Shown here: positions 49,736 to 58,618 of the stretch, one piece after another
Position numbering within the stretch: position 1 is the stretch's first letter
Layout of the letters: each line of letters starts with the position of its first letter
Source: Vibrio astriarenae
Lineage (GTDB): Bacteria > Pseudomonadota > Gammaproteobacteria > Enterobacterales > Vibrionaceae
Assembly: GCF_010587385.1 (NCBI RefSeq)
Contig: NZ_CP047475.1
Coordinates: 1,984,001-2,048,000, forward strand
DNA length: 64,000 nucleotides
Direction of reading: 5' to 3'
Notes under the pieces: model-generated
The model's database searches: none
What the model was told of the DNA's origin: nothing
The model's input: only the letters and a program-made list of their open reading frames with translations
Position numbers and translations under genes: made by a program

Positions 49736-50533
49736 ATGAAAAAGCATTCTCTATATAAGGAAGGACACGTCACTCTTGTTGGCGCGGGTCCCGGTGACCC
49801 AGACTTGCTTACCGTAAAAGCAGTGAAGGCGATTGAAGCAGCGCAGTGCATTATCTTCGACAACCTGGTCAGCCATGAAATCCGTCGACTGTTTCCAAGC
49901 CATGCTCAACAAATCTATGTGGGGAAAGCAAAGAATCACCACAACGCCTCACAAGAAGAGATCAACCATACCATCCTTAGTTGTGCTGAACAGGGCCTGA
50001 GAGTCTGTCGAGTCAAAGGCGGGGACAGCTTTGTCTTTGGTAGAGGAAGCGAAGAGATGCTTTTTCTTGGCAAGCATGGCGTTCAAGTCGACGTCATCCC
50101 AGGAATCACCGCCGCTTCTGGGTGTACTACCTACGCAAATATTCCTCTGACTCATCGTGGACTTGCGCAAGGGTGCACATTTATCACCGCGCACGCTGAT
50201 AAAGACCTTGGCCTCAACTGGCAAGCGCTTGCAACTCTCAACCAAACACTTGTGGTCTACATGGGGCTTTCTAAAACTCAGTGGCTCACCGACAAACTCA
50301 GTGACTCCGGCATGTGCCCAAGCACGCCAGCGGCTTTAATCGAAAAAGGCTGCACACCAGAGCAGCGCGTTATTACTGGTACGCTGGCTGAACTCACCGA
50401 GATGAAAAACACTCATAAAATTCAATCACCTGCCCTCATCGTTATCGGGCATGTGGTGACTGTCTCGCAACAAATGGACTGGCTACAACAACTTCAAGAA
50501 TCTGCGCCAGACGCCATGATGATGACAGCATAA
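49736..50533 (+). CDS. cobA: CobA-type uroporphyrinogen-III C-methyltransferase
   Basis: A 265-residue SUMT that makes precorrin-2, the siroheme precursor needed by nitrite reductase. Signatures are VTLVGAGPGDPDLLTVKA and RVCRVKGGDSFVFGRGSEE. There is no CysG dehydrogenase/ferrochelatase domain, so another enzyme must finish siroheme. The ribosome binding site AGGAAGCACG precedes the ATG. It heads the operon with nirB (48 bases later), which explains its role as a cofactor supplier for NirB. Confidence 0.94.
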   Translation: MKKHSLYKEGHVTLVGAGPGDPDLLTVKAVKAIEAAQCIIFDNLVSHEIRRLFPSHAQQIYVGKAKNHHNASQEEINHTILSCAEQGLRVCRVKGGDSFVFGRGSEEMLFLGKHGVQVDVIPGITAASGCTTYANIPLTHRGLAQGCTFITAHADKDLGLNWQALATLNQTLVVYMGLSKTQWLTDKLSDSGMCPSTPAALIEKGCTPEQRVITGTLAELTEMKNTHKIQSPALIVIGHVVTVSQQMDWLQQLQESAPDAMMMTA

Positions 50534-50581
50534 ATAACAACACTATCTAGAAGTAAAGTTTAAGAGCAAAGGAATGAACGC

Positions 50582-53131
50582 ATGACTAAACAAAGAATTG
50601 TCGTTGTCGGTAACGGCATGGTCGGGCACAAATTTATCGATACCTTGATCGCATCTGATCGTGATGATCTCGACATCATTACGTTTTCAGAAGAGCCAAG
50701 ACTCGCCTATGACCGTGTACAACTGACGTCCTACTTCACCGGAAAAACCGTTGAAGACCTATCACTGACTGATGAAGTTTATTACCAAGAGAACGGCATC
50801 AACTATGTGGTGAACGAAAAAGTGACCCAGCTAGACACAGAAAACAAGCAGGTCATCACCGCCTCAGGAAGAATCGAAGCTTACGACAAACTCATCCTGG
50901 CCACGGGCTCTTATCCTTTTGTTCCACCTATTCCCGGCAATGACCAAGCGCACTGCCATGTTTATCGAACGATTGAAGATCTCGATGCGATTGAACTCTC
51001 AAGTAAGGACAGTAAATCGGGTGTCGTCATTGGTGGCGGTCTATTAGGGCTTGAAGCGGCAAACGCGATTAAAAACCTAGGCCTTGAGACACACGTGGTG
51101 GAGTTTGCTCCCCGCCTGATGGCGGTTCAACTTGACGATGGAGGCGGCGCCCTTCTACGTAGAAAAATTGAAGATCTTGGGGTCTCTGTCCATACAGAGA
51201 AAGCCACCACCGAAATTGTTGCTGGTGAGAACGCACGTTACCGCATGAACTTTGCAGATGGCACCCATGTTGAAACCGACATGATCGTGTTCTCTGCGGG
51301 TATTCGTCCTCAAGATGAATTGGCAAAAGACACCGCGATTCAATTGGGTGAACGTGGAGGGATTGCGATCAATAACTTTTGTCAAACCAACCTTGATGAT
51401 GTCTACGCGATTGGTGAATGTGCATTGTGGGATAACAAGATATTTGGTCTGGTTGCACCCGGTTATCAGATGGCCAAGATTGCAGCTCAACATATTCTTG
51501 AGCCAAGTAGAGAAAGCGAATTTACTGGCGCAGATATGAGTACCAAGCTCAAGCTCCTCGGTGTGGATGTCGCAAGTATTGGTGAAGTACACGGCCAAAC
51601 CGAGGGCGCACAGTCTTATACCTACAACGATGAGATTGAACAGGTTTACAAACGTCTGATTGTCTCAGCTGATGGCACTAAGATCGTGGGTGCAGTCCTC
51701 GTCGGTGATGCTGAGGCATACGGCACACTCCTGCAATACAAGCAAAATGATATGCCGCTGCCAAGCAACCCGTCTGTGCTGATTCTTCCGAATACCGCAG
51801 ATGACAGCTCCGGTGCAATGGGCGTGGATGCCCTGCCAGATACCGCAGTTATCTGTTCATGTTTTGATGTGACCAAAGGCGACATCAAACAAGCCGTGGC
51901 CTCGGGTTGTACTACTATGTCTGCACTGAAAGAGAGTACCAACGCTTCTACGGGTTGTGGCGGTTGTAGCGCTCTTGCAAAACAGGTCCTCGATAGTGAA
52001 CTGCTCAGCTTGGGTGTTGAGGTCAACAACGACCTTTGTGAACACTTTGCCTACACACGCCAAGAGCTGAGTGACATCGTGCGCATCAACAAAATCAAAA
52101 CCTTTGATGAGCTATTAACTAAATATGGTAAAGGCCTGGGTTGTACCGTGTGTAAGCCTGCGGTTGGTTCTATTCTCGCTTCATTCTGGAATGACTACAT
52201 TCTAGAAAATGAGCATATGGAGCTACAAGACACCAACGACATCTACTTAGGCAACATGCAAAAAGACGGGACTTACTCGGTTGTCCCACGCATTGCGGGC
52301 GGGGAAATTACGCCAGATAAGCTGATTGTCTTAGGTGAAGTCGCAAAAGAGTTTGATCTCTACACCAAGATTACCGGTGGGCAACGCGTCGACCTCTTTG
52401 GCGCACAGCTTAACGACCTGCCTGTCATTTGGCGTAAGCTGGTTGATGCAGGCTTTGAGACAGGTCATGCCTACGGAAAGTCAGTGCGAACGGTTAAGTC
52501 TTGTGTCGGCAGCACTTGGTGTCGCTACGGGGTTGATGACAGTGTCGGATTCGCGATTGATATCGAAAACCGTTACAAGGGTCTTCGTTCACCACACAAA
52601 CTCAAGTTCGCGGTCTCTGGCTGTACGCGTGAATGTGCCGAAGCACAATCGAAAGATATTGGTGTTATTGCCACAGACAATGGCTGGAATCTTTACGTGT
52701 GTGGTAACGGTGGCATGCGTCCTCGCCATGCCGATCTTCTGGCCACTGACTTAGATCGTGACACACTGATCAAATACATCGACCGTGTCTTGATGTTCTA
52801 CATCCGCACCGCGGATCGCCTACAACGTACGTCTGTTTGGTTAGAGAACCTCGAAGGTGGCCTAGACTACCTCAAACAGGTAGTGATTGAAGATAAGCTG
52901 GGGGTTTGTGACGAGCTTGAGAGCGAAATGGCGGCCAATATCGCCAAATACCAGTGTGAATGGAAAACCACGATCGAGTCACCTGAGAAACTTAAACGTT
53001 TCAATCACTTCATCAATAGTGACGAGCGCGATGAAAAGCTCAAATTCATCTCGGTTCGCGATCAAAGATTACCAGCACCTACCACCAAACAAACCCTCGG
53101 TGACATTGATGTCGTCGAAGTAGAATCTTAA
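50582..53131 (+). CDS. nirB: NirB, NADH-dependent nitrite reductase large subunit
   Basis: An 849-residue enzyme that reduces nitrite to ammonium. An N-terminal FAD/NAD domain (VVVGNGMVGHKFIDTLI; GGGLLGLEAANAIKNLGLET) is followed by a BFD-like [2Fe-2S] domain (CSCFDVTKGDI near 423, CGGCSA). The sulfite/nitrite reductase domain carries the siroheme-[4Fe-4S] cysteines in SCVGSTWCRYG (about 640-650) and SGCTRECAEA (about 680-690). All cofactor ligands are intact. It is ten bases before nirD. AAAGGAATGAACGC supplies the ribosome binding site. Confidence 0.97.
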   Translation: MTKQRIVVVGNGMVGHKFIDTLIASDRDDLDIITFSEEPRLAYDRVQLTSYFTGKTVEDLSLTDEVYYQENGINYVVNEKVTQLDTENKQVITASGRIEAYDKLILATGSYPFVPPIPGNDQAHCHVYRTIEDLDAIELSSKDSKSGVVIGGGLLGLEAANAIKNLGLETHVVEFAPRLMAVQLDDGGGALLRRKIEDLGVSVHTEKATTEIVAGENARYRMNFADGTHVETDMIVFSAGIRPQDELAKDTAIQLGERGGIAINNFCQTNLDDVYAIGECALWDNKIFGLVAPGYQMAKIAAQHILEPSRESEFTGADMSTKLKLLGVDVASIGEVHGQTEGAQSYTYNDEIEQVYKRLIVSADGTKIVGAVLVGDAEAYGTLLQYKQNDMPLPSNPSVLILPNTADDSSGAMGVDALPDTAVICSCFDVTKGDIKQAVASGCTTMSALKESTNASTGCGGCSALAKQVLDSELLSLGVEVNNDLCEHFAYTRQELSDIVRINKIKTFDELLTKYGKGLGCTVCKPAVGSILASFWNDYILENEHMELQDTNDIYLGNMQKDGTYSVVPRIAGGEITPDKLIVLGEVAKEFDLYTKITGGQRVDLFGAQLNDLPVIWRKLVDAGFETGHAYGKSVRTVKSCVGSTWCRYGVDDSVGFAIDIENRYKGLRSPHKLKFAVSGCTRECAEAQSKDIGVIATDNGWNLYVCGNGGMRPRHADLLATDLDRDTLIKYIDRVLMFYIRTADRLQRTSVWLENLEGGLDYLKQVVIEDKLGVCDELESEMAANIAKYQCEWKTTIESPEKLKRFNHFINSDERDEKLKFISVRDQRLPAPTTKQTLGDIDVVEVES

Positions 53132-53141
53132 GGAGAGTCCG

Positions 53142-53507
53142 ATGAATACCATGACTATCGCACCAGAAACCAAAACTTCATGGCTCACGGTCTGCACAAC
53201 AGCAGACCTCTCCCCAAACACAGGCGTCTGTGCTTTGGTATCAGGAAAGCAAGTGGCTATTTTCAATTGTACTCGCTCTGGCAACCTATACGCCATCGAC
53301 AATTTTGACCCCATCGGCAACGCAAATATATTGTCTCGCGGCATCATAGGTTCAATCAATGATGAGCCAGTGGTCGCATCACCACTCTACAAGCAGCACT
53401 TTAGCCTAACGACAGGGGCATGCTTGGAAGAGCCGGAATATCAGGTCAAAACCTATCGCATTCGAGAGCACAACGGTGAAATCCAAGTGCTCATCTCAAC
53501 AAAATAA
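53142..53507 (+). CDS. nirD: NirD, nitrite reductase small subunit
   Basis: A 121-residue Rieske-fold protein (SWLTVCTTADLSPNTGVCAL at the start, YQVKTYRIREHNGEIQVLI at the end). Like other NirD proteins, it lacks the CxH pairs of true Rieske proteins; the stretch NFDPIGNANILSRGIIG replaces them. So it holds no cluster and serves as a partner of NirB. AAGGAGAG precedes the ATG. It lies directly after nirB. Confidence 0.93.
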   Translation: MNTMTIAPETKTSWLTVCTTADLSPNTGVCALVSGKQVAIFNCTRSGNLYAIDNFDPIGNANILSRGIIGSINDEPVVASPLYKQHFSLTTGACLEEPEYQVKTYRIREHNGEIQVLISTK

Positions 53508-53561
53508 AAATTATCAAAATTAAAGTCAGTCAATTATACGGAAGTAATTCGAGGCAAATTT

Positions 53562-55031
53562 ATGCAAGACAATCAATTTTCAATCTTTTCATTTAAAGGA
53601 AAAATGAAAATCCTCCATTTGAGTTGGATGGCGTTTTTCATCACGTTTGTAGTGTGGTTTAACTTCGCTCCATTGCTGCAAATGGTCAAAGAGACACTGG
53701 GCCTTAGTACCCAAGAAGTAAAAACGCTGCTGATACTCAACGTAGCGCTCACCATACCCGCTCGTGTGATCATCGGCATGCTCACCGATAAATATGGACC
53801 ACGATTGGTGTACTCCGCACTTTTAGCCGTGTGCTCCATTCCCTGTTTTATGTTCGCATTTGCCGACTCATTCATGCAGGCCGCCATTGCTCGATTCCTA
53901 CTTGGCTTCATCGGAGCCGGCTTTGTGATTGGTATTCGTTTGGTTTCGGAGTGGTTCCCACACAATGAACTGGGTACAGCAGAAGGTATCTATGGTGGCT
54001 GGGGTAACTTTGGTTCAGCCGCTGCTGCATTTACGTTACCGACAGTGGCATTACTATTTGGGGGTGACGAAGGGTGGCGCTACGCGGTAGCGATTACCGG
54101 GGTCATGAGTCTTGTATTTTCCTTCATCTTTTACCGTAATGTGACCGATACGCCAAAAGGCTCGACTTACTTCAAACCTAAACACCTCACAGCAATGGAA
54201 GTGACATCCAAAGGCGATTTCTTCTTCCTACTGGGTATGAAGATCCCTATGTATGCGGTTCTTGGCCTACTTGCATGGAAGCTCTCACCAAGTGGTATCG
54301 GGATGCTAAGCAATACGATGGTTTATGGCATTTATGCAGGTCTCATTGCCCTTTACGCTATCGAAGCTTCACAAGTATGGAAGGTGAATAAAGGCATCTT
54401 TACCAAGCCCGTTGAAGAGATTCATCAATACAAGTTTAAGCAAGTAGCGGTGCTGAATGTTCTGTACTTTGCGACCTTTGGCTCAGAGTTAGCCGTCGTT
54501 TCTATGCTTCCTCTGTTCTTCTCTGAAACGTTTGAGTTATCACCGGTGTTAGCGGGTATGGTGGCTTCGGCTTACGCCTTCATGAACCTCATGTCTCGCC
54601 CAGGTGGCGGTTGGATTTCAGATAAATTTGGCCGTAAATCAACGCTGCTATTTCTAACAGCGGGCCTTGCTGTGGGCTACTTCATGATGGGACAAGTTGG
54701 CAGTGAATGGCCCGTATGGCTAGCGGTTGTCTGTGCCATGGTATGTTCATTCTTCGTGCAAGCGGGTGAAGGTGCCGTATTTGCCACCGTGCCTCTTATC
54801 AAACGTCGTATGACAGGACAGATTGCTGGTATGACAGGGGCGTACGGTAATGTCGGTGCAGTAACGTACCTAACCGTTTTATCTTTCGTTGATTACCAAA
54901 CGTTCTTCTATGTGATTGCTGCAACGGCTGTCATTGGCTTTGTTGCCCTACTCTTCATGGAAGAGCCAAGTGGTAAAATTGCCGAAGTCAATGAAGACGG
55001 CAGTGTGACTCTGATTGATGTTTCTCACTAA
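53562..55031 (+). CDS. Nitrate/nitrite transporter of the NarK/NasA MFS family
   Basis: A 489-residue major-facilitator protein with 12 hydrophobic segments. The nitrate signature regions are present: [16 protein letters not shown] followed by [18 protein letters not shown], and the second [20 protein letters not shown]. The family imports nitrate or exchanges nitrite. The position directly after nirD in an assimilation operon implies nitrate uptake. It may also export nitrite under excess. A hairpin with a short T-run follows 17 bases past the stop. Confidence 0.93.
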   Translation: MQDNQFSIFSFKGKMKILHLSWMAFFITFVVWFNFAPLLQMVKETLGLSTQEVKTLLILNVALTIPARVIIGMLTDKYGPRLVYSALLAVCSIPCFMFAFADSFMQAAIARFLLGFIGAGFVIGIRLVSEWFPHNELGTAEGIYGGWGNFGSAAAAFTLPTVALLFGGDEGWRYAVAITGVMSLVFSFIFYRNVTDTPKGSTYFKPKHLTAMEVTSKGDFFFLLGMKIPMYAVLGLLAWKLSPSGIGMLSNTMVYGIYAGLIALYAIEASQVWKVNKGIFTKPVEEIHQYKFKQVAVLNVLYFATFGSELAVVSMLPLFFSETFELSPVLAGMVASAYAFMNLMSRPGGGWISDKFGRKSTLLFLTAGLAVGYFMMGQVGSEWPVWLAVVCAMVCSFFVQAGEGAVFATVPLIKRRMTGQIAGMTGAYGNVGAVTYLTVLSFVDYQTFFYVIAATAVIGFVALLFMEEPSGKIAEVNEDGSVTLIDVSH

Positions 55032-55047
55032 TTCATAGTGCCGACAC

Positions 55048-55074
55048 AACCCAGCCACTTTGCGGCTGGGTTTT
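55048..55074 (+). terminator. Weak hairpin between transporter and PP2C/kinase gene
   Basis: The stem AACCCAGCC / GGCTGGGTT is followed by only four T. It probably causes partial termination, so the kinase gene would be expressed at a lower level from the same transcript. Confidence 0.6.
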
Positions 55075-55096
55075 AGACGTTTGAGCAAGGAAAACG

Positions 55097-56875
55097 ATGA
55101 ACTCACCAAATACTCTAATGATGCCAAAGCTGAGCCTATCCTTTGGTGGCTATTCGGATAAAGGGCGACGACAAGACAACCAAGATGCATTTGTCATTAA
55201 CATCCCTGAGAAGCATCATGAGCTCACCCACAAAGGCGTCGTCGCGTGCATTGCGGATGGGGTGAGTTGCAGCGAGCAAAGCCAAAAAGCCAGTCATACC
55301 GCAGTGATGCAGTTTATTGCTGACTATTACGCAACACCCTACAGCTGGAGTATTAAAAGTTCCGCCAACAAGATTCTCACCTCTTTAAACGCCTGGTTGT
55401 TCGAGCAAGGCACGCAATCGGGCCTTAGTCACAATGGGTTAGTGACTACGTTCAGCGTATTGGTGATCAAATCAAATACCGCCCATATCTTCCATGTGGG
55501 CGACTCTCGCATCTACTTAATGCGAGACAACAAGCTTCAACAATTAACGAGAGACCACCAGCGAGTGAATTTTGGTAAAGCCGCTTACCTCACTCGTGCA
55601 CTTGGCATGGATAATACGCTAGAGGTCGATTATCAAACCGTTCCACTGCAGCTCGAAGACCGCTTTCTACTGTGCACCGATGGCGTGCATGATTACCTTT
55701 CCGATGAACAGATCGGCACTGCTCTAGCGAACAAAAGTCATCACACCCAATCTAACTCGCAACTAGAGACAGCATCTCAATCACTTTGTCGTTCGGCACT
55801 AAAAAACCAAAGCCAAGACAACCTCAGTGCTCTGATTGTCGAAATCAATCACTTACCTAACCATTCACAACTTGAGTATCAACAAAATATCCTTACAAGA
55901 GCAATACCACCAGCACTAGCCGAAGGAAATACACTCGAGGGGTATCACATAGACAAAGTTCTTCACGCTGGAACTCGAAGCCATGTCTACCAAGTCACCG
56001 AACAAAGTACCGGAGCGCAATATGTATTGAAAACACCCTCAGAGTACGACGCAGATAATGCATTGGTATTGCAACAATTTGCCAATGAGTATTGGGTATC
56101 AACACAGCTTAACAGTGAACGCATAATGAAGATGTACCCGACATCGAAGACAAGCCCGTTCATTTATCAGTTGTGTGAGCACATTGAAGGGGTCACTTTA
56201 CGCCAATGGATGTATGACAACCCAATGCCAGAGCTGAGTAAAGTAAGAGTGATCTTAGATGAGATCGTCAAAGCACTGCGCATATTTCAAAGGGCGGAAA
56301 TGGTGCACAGAGATCTAAAACCCGAGAACATTATGATCACCACCACTGGCGCGATTAAAATCATCGACTTTGGGGCAGTCAAAGTATCAAGCTTCGAAGA
56401 GTTCTCCGATGAAGGGGGGGCAATCGTTCAGGATGAAGTGCCACTTGGCGCGCTCAACTATATTGCCCCGGAATATATCGATACGGGCGTTGCTACGACA
56501 ACCTCTGATCTGTTTTCGGTCGCCGTCATTGGTTATGAGATGCTCACTGGATCGCTGCCATATAAGCCAGCCACCAGCCAGAATGTGCAAAAAGCCCGAC
56601 ATACTCAATGGCAATATCACTCGATGAACGAATATCGACAGGACATGCCCAACTGGATTGATCTTACGTTCAGAAAAGCCACGCATCACTTACCACAACG
56701 TCGGTATGAAGTACTATCAGAGTTCGTTCTCGACCTGTACACACCCAACCAAAAACTACAAAGAGAATTCAAAGAGAAACCGCTACTACAAAGGCAGCCG
56801 GTTGTTTTTTGGAAGCTCACCACTTTAATTTTGTTCGCTATCGCGTTAATACAATTGATTATGTTGTTGTCTTAG
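55097..56875 (+). CDS. PP2C phosphatase / Ser-Thr kinase fusion protein, membrane-anchored
   Basis: A 592-residue fusion. The N-terminal PP2C domain (about 10-255) has metal-site segments RRQDNQDA and CIADGVS, the core FHVGDSRIYLM, LCTDGVHDYLS and DNLSALIVE. The kinase domain (about 272-530) has the ATP lysine in YVLKTP (about 310), the catalytic loop HRDLKPENIM (about 403) and IDFGAV (about 424). One C-terminal membrane helix (about 568-590) anchors it with both domains in the cytoplasm. Both enzymes look active. It lies 65 bases after the nitrate transporter. I recall a similar kinase next to nirBD in Pseudomonas. Its target in nitrate assimilation is unknown; the transporter is a candidate. 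Confidence 0.9.
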   Translation: MNSPNTLMMPKLSLSFGGYSDKGRRQDNQDAFVINIPEKHHELTHKGVVACIADGVSCSEQSQKASHTAVMQFIADYYATPYSWSIKSSANKILTSLNAWLFEQGTQSGLSHNGLVTTFSVLVIKSNTAHIFHVGDSRIYLMRDNKLQQLTRDHQRVNFGKAAYLTRALGMDNTLEVDYQTVPLQLEDRFLLCTDGVHDYLSDEQIGTALANKSHHTQSNSQLETASQSLCRSALKNQSQDNLSALIVEINHLPNHSQLEYQQNILTRAIPPALAEGNTLEGYHIDKVLHAGTRSHVYQVTEQSTGAQYVLKTPSEYDADNALVLQQFANEYWVSTQLNSERIMKMYPTSKTSPFIYQLCEHIEGVTLRQWMYDNPMPELSKVRVILDEIVKALRIFQRAEMVHRDLKPENIMITTTGAIKIIDFGAVKVSSFEEFSDEGGAIVQDEVPLGALNYIAPEYIDTGVATTTSDLFSVAVIGYEMLTGSLPYKPATSQNVQKARHTQWQYHSMNEYRQDMPNWIDLTFRKATHHLPQRRYEVLSEFVLDLYTPNQKLQREFKEKPLLQRQPVVFWKLTTLILFAIALIQLIMLLS

Positions 56876-56943
56876 CGCGATTTCCCTTTAATATTGAATT
56901 GGTTTAGCATTCAGGCAACTTTCACCTTCTCGGAATCGTCATC

Positions 56944-57381
56944 GTGGCCAAGCGAACCCCCATTGTCGAAATGACCTCTTACGGCATCTACTCCCATTGG
57001 GATGCCCAATCTAAAGACCTGCCAAAAATCAAAGACTTCACTACCACAGTGCCTGCCGATGAGGGAGTAGAGTTCGGCTTTATTGTTAACATCAAAAAAG
57101 CCAAAGGCACACTGCTCAACTTCTGTATTTATCATCCAGGAATTTTGAATAAAAAGGGACAAGTTTTGCAGCCATTTGATGGCGAAATCTATGTCCGTAG
57201 CAACGATTGGGATTTCTACTTGGGCGATACAATTCAACTACTGCACCCTACTGACGGGTTAGAAAGTAATCTCGGCGAGTGGCGTATGGTGCTAGATATG
57301 GGCGGCAAAGTGATTGCAGAGAAAACGTTCAAAGTCACTGGCCGTGACGAAGGACAGTTTTGGAAATCCCGCGGCTTTTGA
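56944..57381 (+). CDS. DUF3859-like protein
   Basis: A 145-residue protein. The start is GTG at 56944 (VAKRTPIVEMTSYGIYSHWD); an ATG nine codons later would cut the first strand of the domain. The sequence is beta-rich (GVEFGFIVNIKKAKGTLLNF, GEWRMVLDMGGKVIAEKTF) and resembles, from memory, the DUF3859 domain of unknown function. It has no signal peptide or membrane helix. It lies 68 bases after the PP2C/kinase gene on the same strand and may be part of the same region, but a link to nitrate use is not shown. Confidence 0.65.
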   Translation: MAKRTPIVEMTSYGIYSHWDAQSKDLPKIKDFTTTVPADEGVEFGFIVNIKKAKGTLLNFCIYHPGILNKKGQVLQPFDGEIYVRSNDWDFYLGDTIQLLHPTDGLESNLGEWRMVLDMGGKVIAEKTFKVTGRDEGQFWKSRGF

Positions 57382-57532
57382 TTCTATCTGATATATCACC
57401 AGACATTTAATCTTCCTTCCTACAAGTGGAAAATCGGGCTTATATCAAACTAACAACCTATATTTCATGTCAATATGTAAACAGGTCTTTGTATAAAAGT
57501 CATTCACCGTGTTTTCAAAAGGATTTGAGCAT

Positions 57533-58438
57533 ATGGGTATAGACAATCATGAAGAACACCTAGCCCTCATTGCTGCTCTACCTGACTTGGTCTTTGTTTT
57601 GACCGAGTCGGGGAGATACGCCGCGGTATTTGGAGGTCAAAGCAACGAGCTTTATCATCAAGAACATGCGCTTGTTGGGCGGAACCTGTCTGACGTTTTA
57701 CCTCACGATAAAGCTCAATGGTTTTCCGAGCGGATCCTCCAGACATTAAATGAGAACAAGCTCATGGTCTTCGACTACTCACTGTCAGGAGAAGATGTCG
57801 ACACGCTAGAGAGTCAATCTGGCCCGGAAGCGCTATTGCGCTTCGAGGGGCGAGTCACCCCTTTTCCAACGAACCGCTATGGTGAACGCGCGGTCATTTA
57901 GGTTGCTCGCAACATCACTGAGCGTTATCAACTAGAGCAGCAGTTAACCTATTATTCTGAGGTGGATGCACTCTCCAAAACGTTTAATCGCAGAAAGCTA
58001 TTCGAACAACTCGAAAAGTCGTTTTACGCCTTTCAACGCTATCAAGAAAACTACAGTTTTATCTTAGTGGACATTGATGATTTTAAACTGATTAACGACA
58101 AGTATGGCCACCAGTGCGACGATAAAGCCATTCAACATATCGGCTCAACCTGCCTCGCAATGCTGAGACGTTCTGATACGCTCGGGAGGTTGGGTGGTGA
58201 TGAGTTTGCGATTATCCATAAAATAACTGGTGAGGACTCTGCACAAGCGCTTGCTGAGAGGTTGAGAAACACGATATCTCAACTGGTCATCGACCCGGAC
58301 TGCTGCAATATGACGCTATCGATCAGTGTTGGCATTAGTCAGTTCAACTCTAATGACTACACAATTGATCAAATCTATAAACGAGCTGACGTTGCCCTTT
58401 ACGTGTCGAAACAAAAAGGAAAAACTGCATTTCTCTAA
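57533..58438 (+). pseudogene. PAS-GGDEF diguanylate cyclase split by an amber codon
   Basis: The frame from 57533 to 58438 is continuous except for one TAG at 57899-57901. Before it lies a PAS domain (LIAALPDLVFVLTESGRYAA to YGERAVI). After it the same frame continues VARNITERYQLEQQL, then a full GGDEF domain with RLGGDEFAIIH and DIDDFKLINDKYGH. In related proteins the interrupted site usually holds Trp (VIWVA), so TGG to TAG is the simplest explanation. Everything else is intact, which suggests a recent event. An internal GTG (57962) could start the GGDEF part alone, but its ribosome binding site is too close. A GTG at 57509 is an alternative upstream start. Confidence 0.85.
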
Positions 58439-58618
58439 ACTAAATATCAAAACACTATTAACCAATCCATCAACAACCGATCAAAAAAGTAAACATACTT
58501 TCCAGTGCGCATGGTTTGCGTGCTACTGTGCGAAAATCTCTTGGCAACACAATTTTTTGCTCAAGTGCTAATTTAGGGACGAATTATCCACGAGAAGCTA
58601 CAAGAGAAGTACAAAGCT

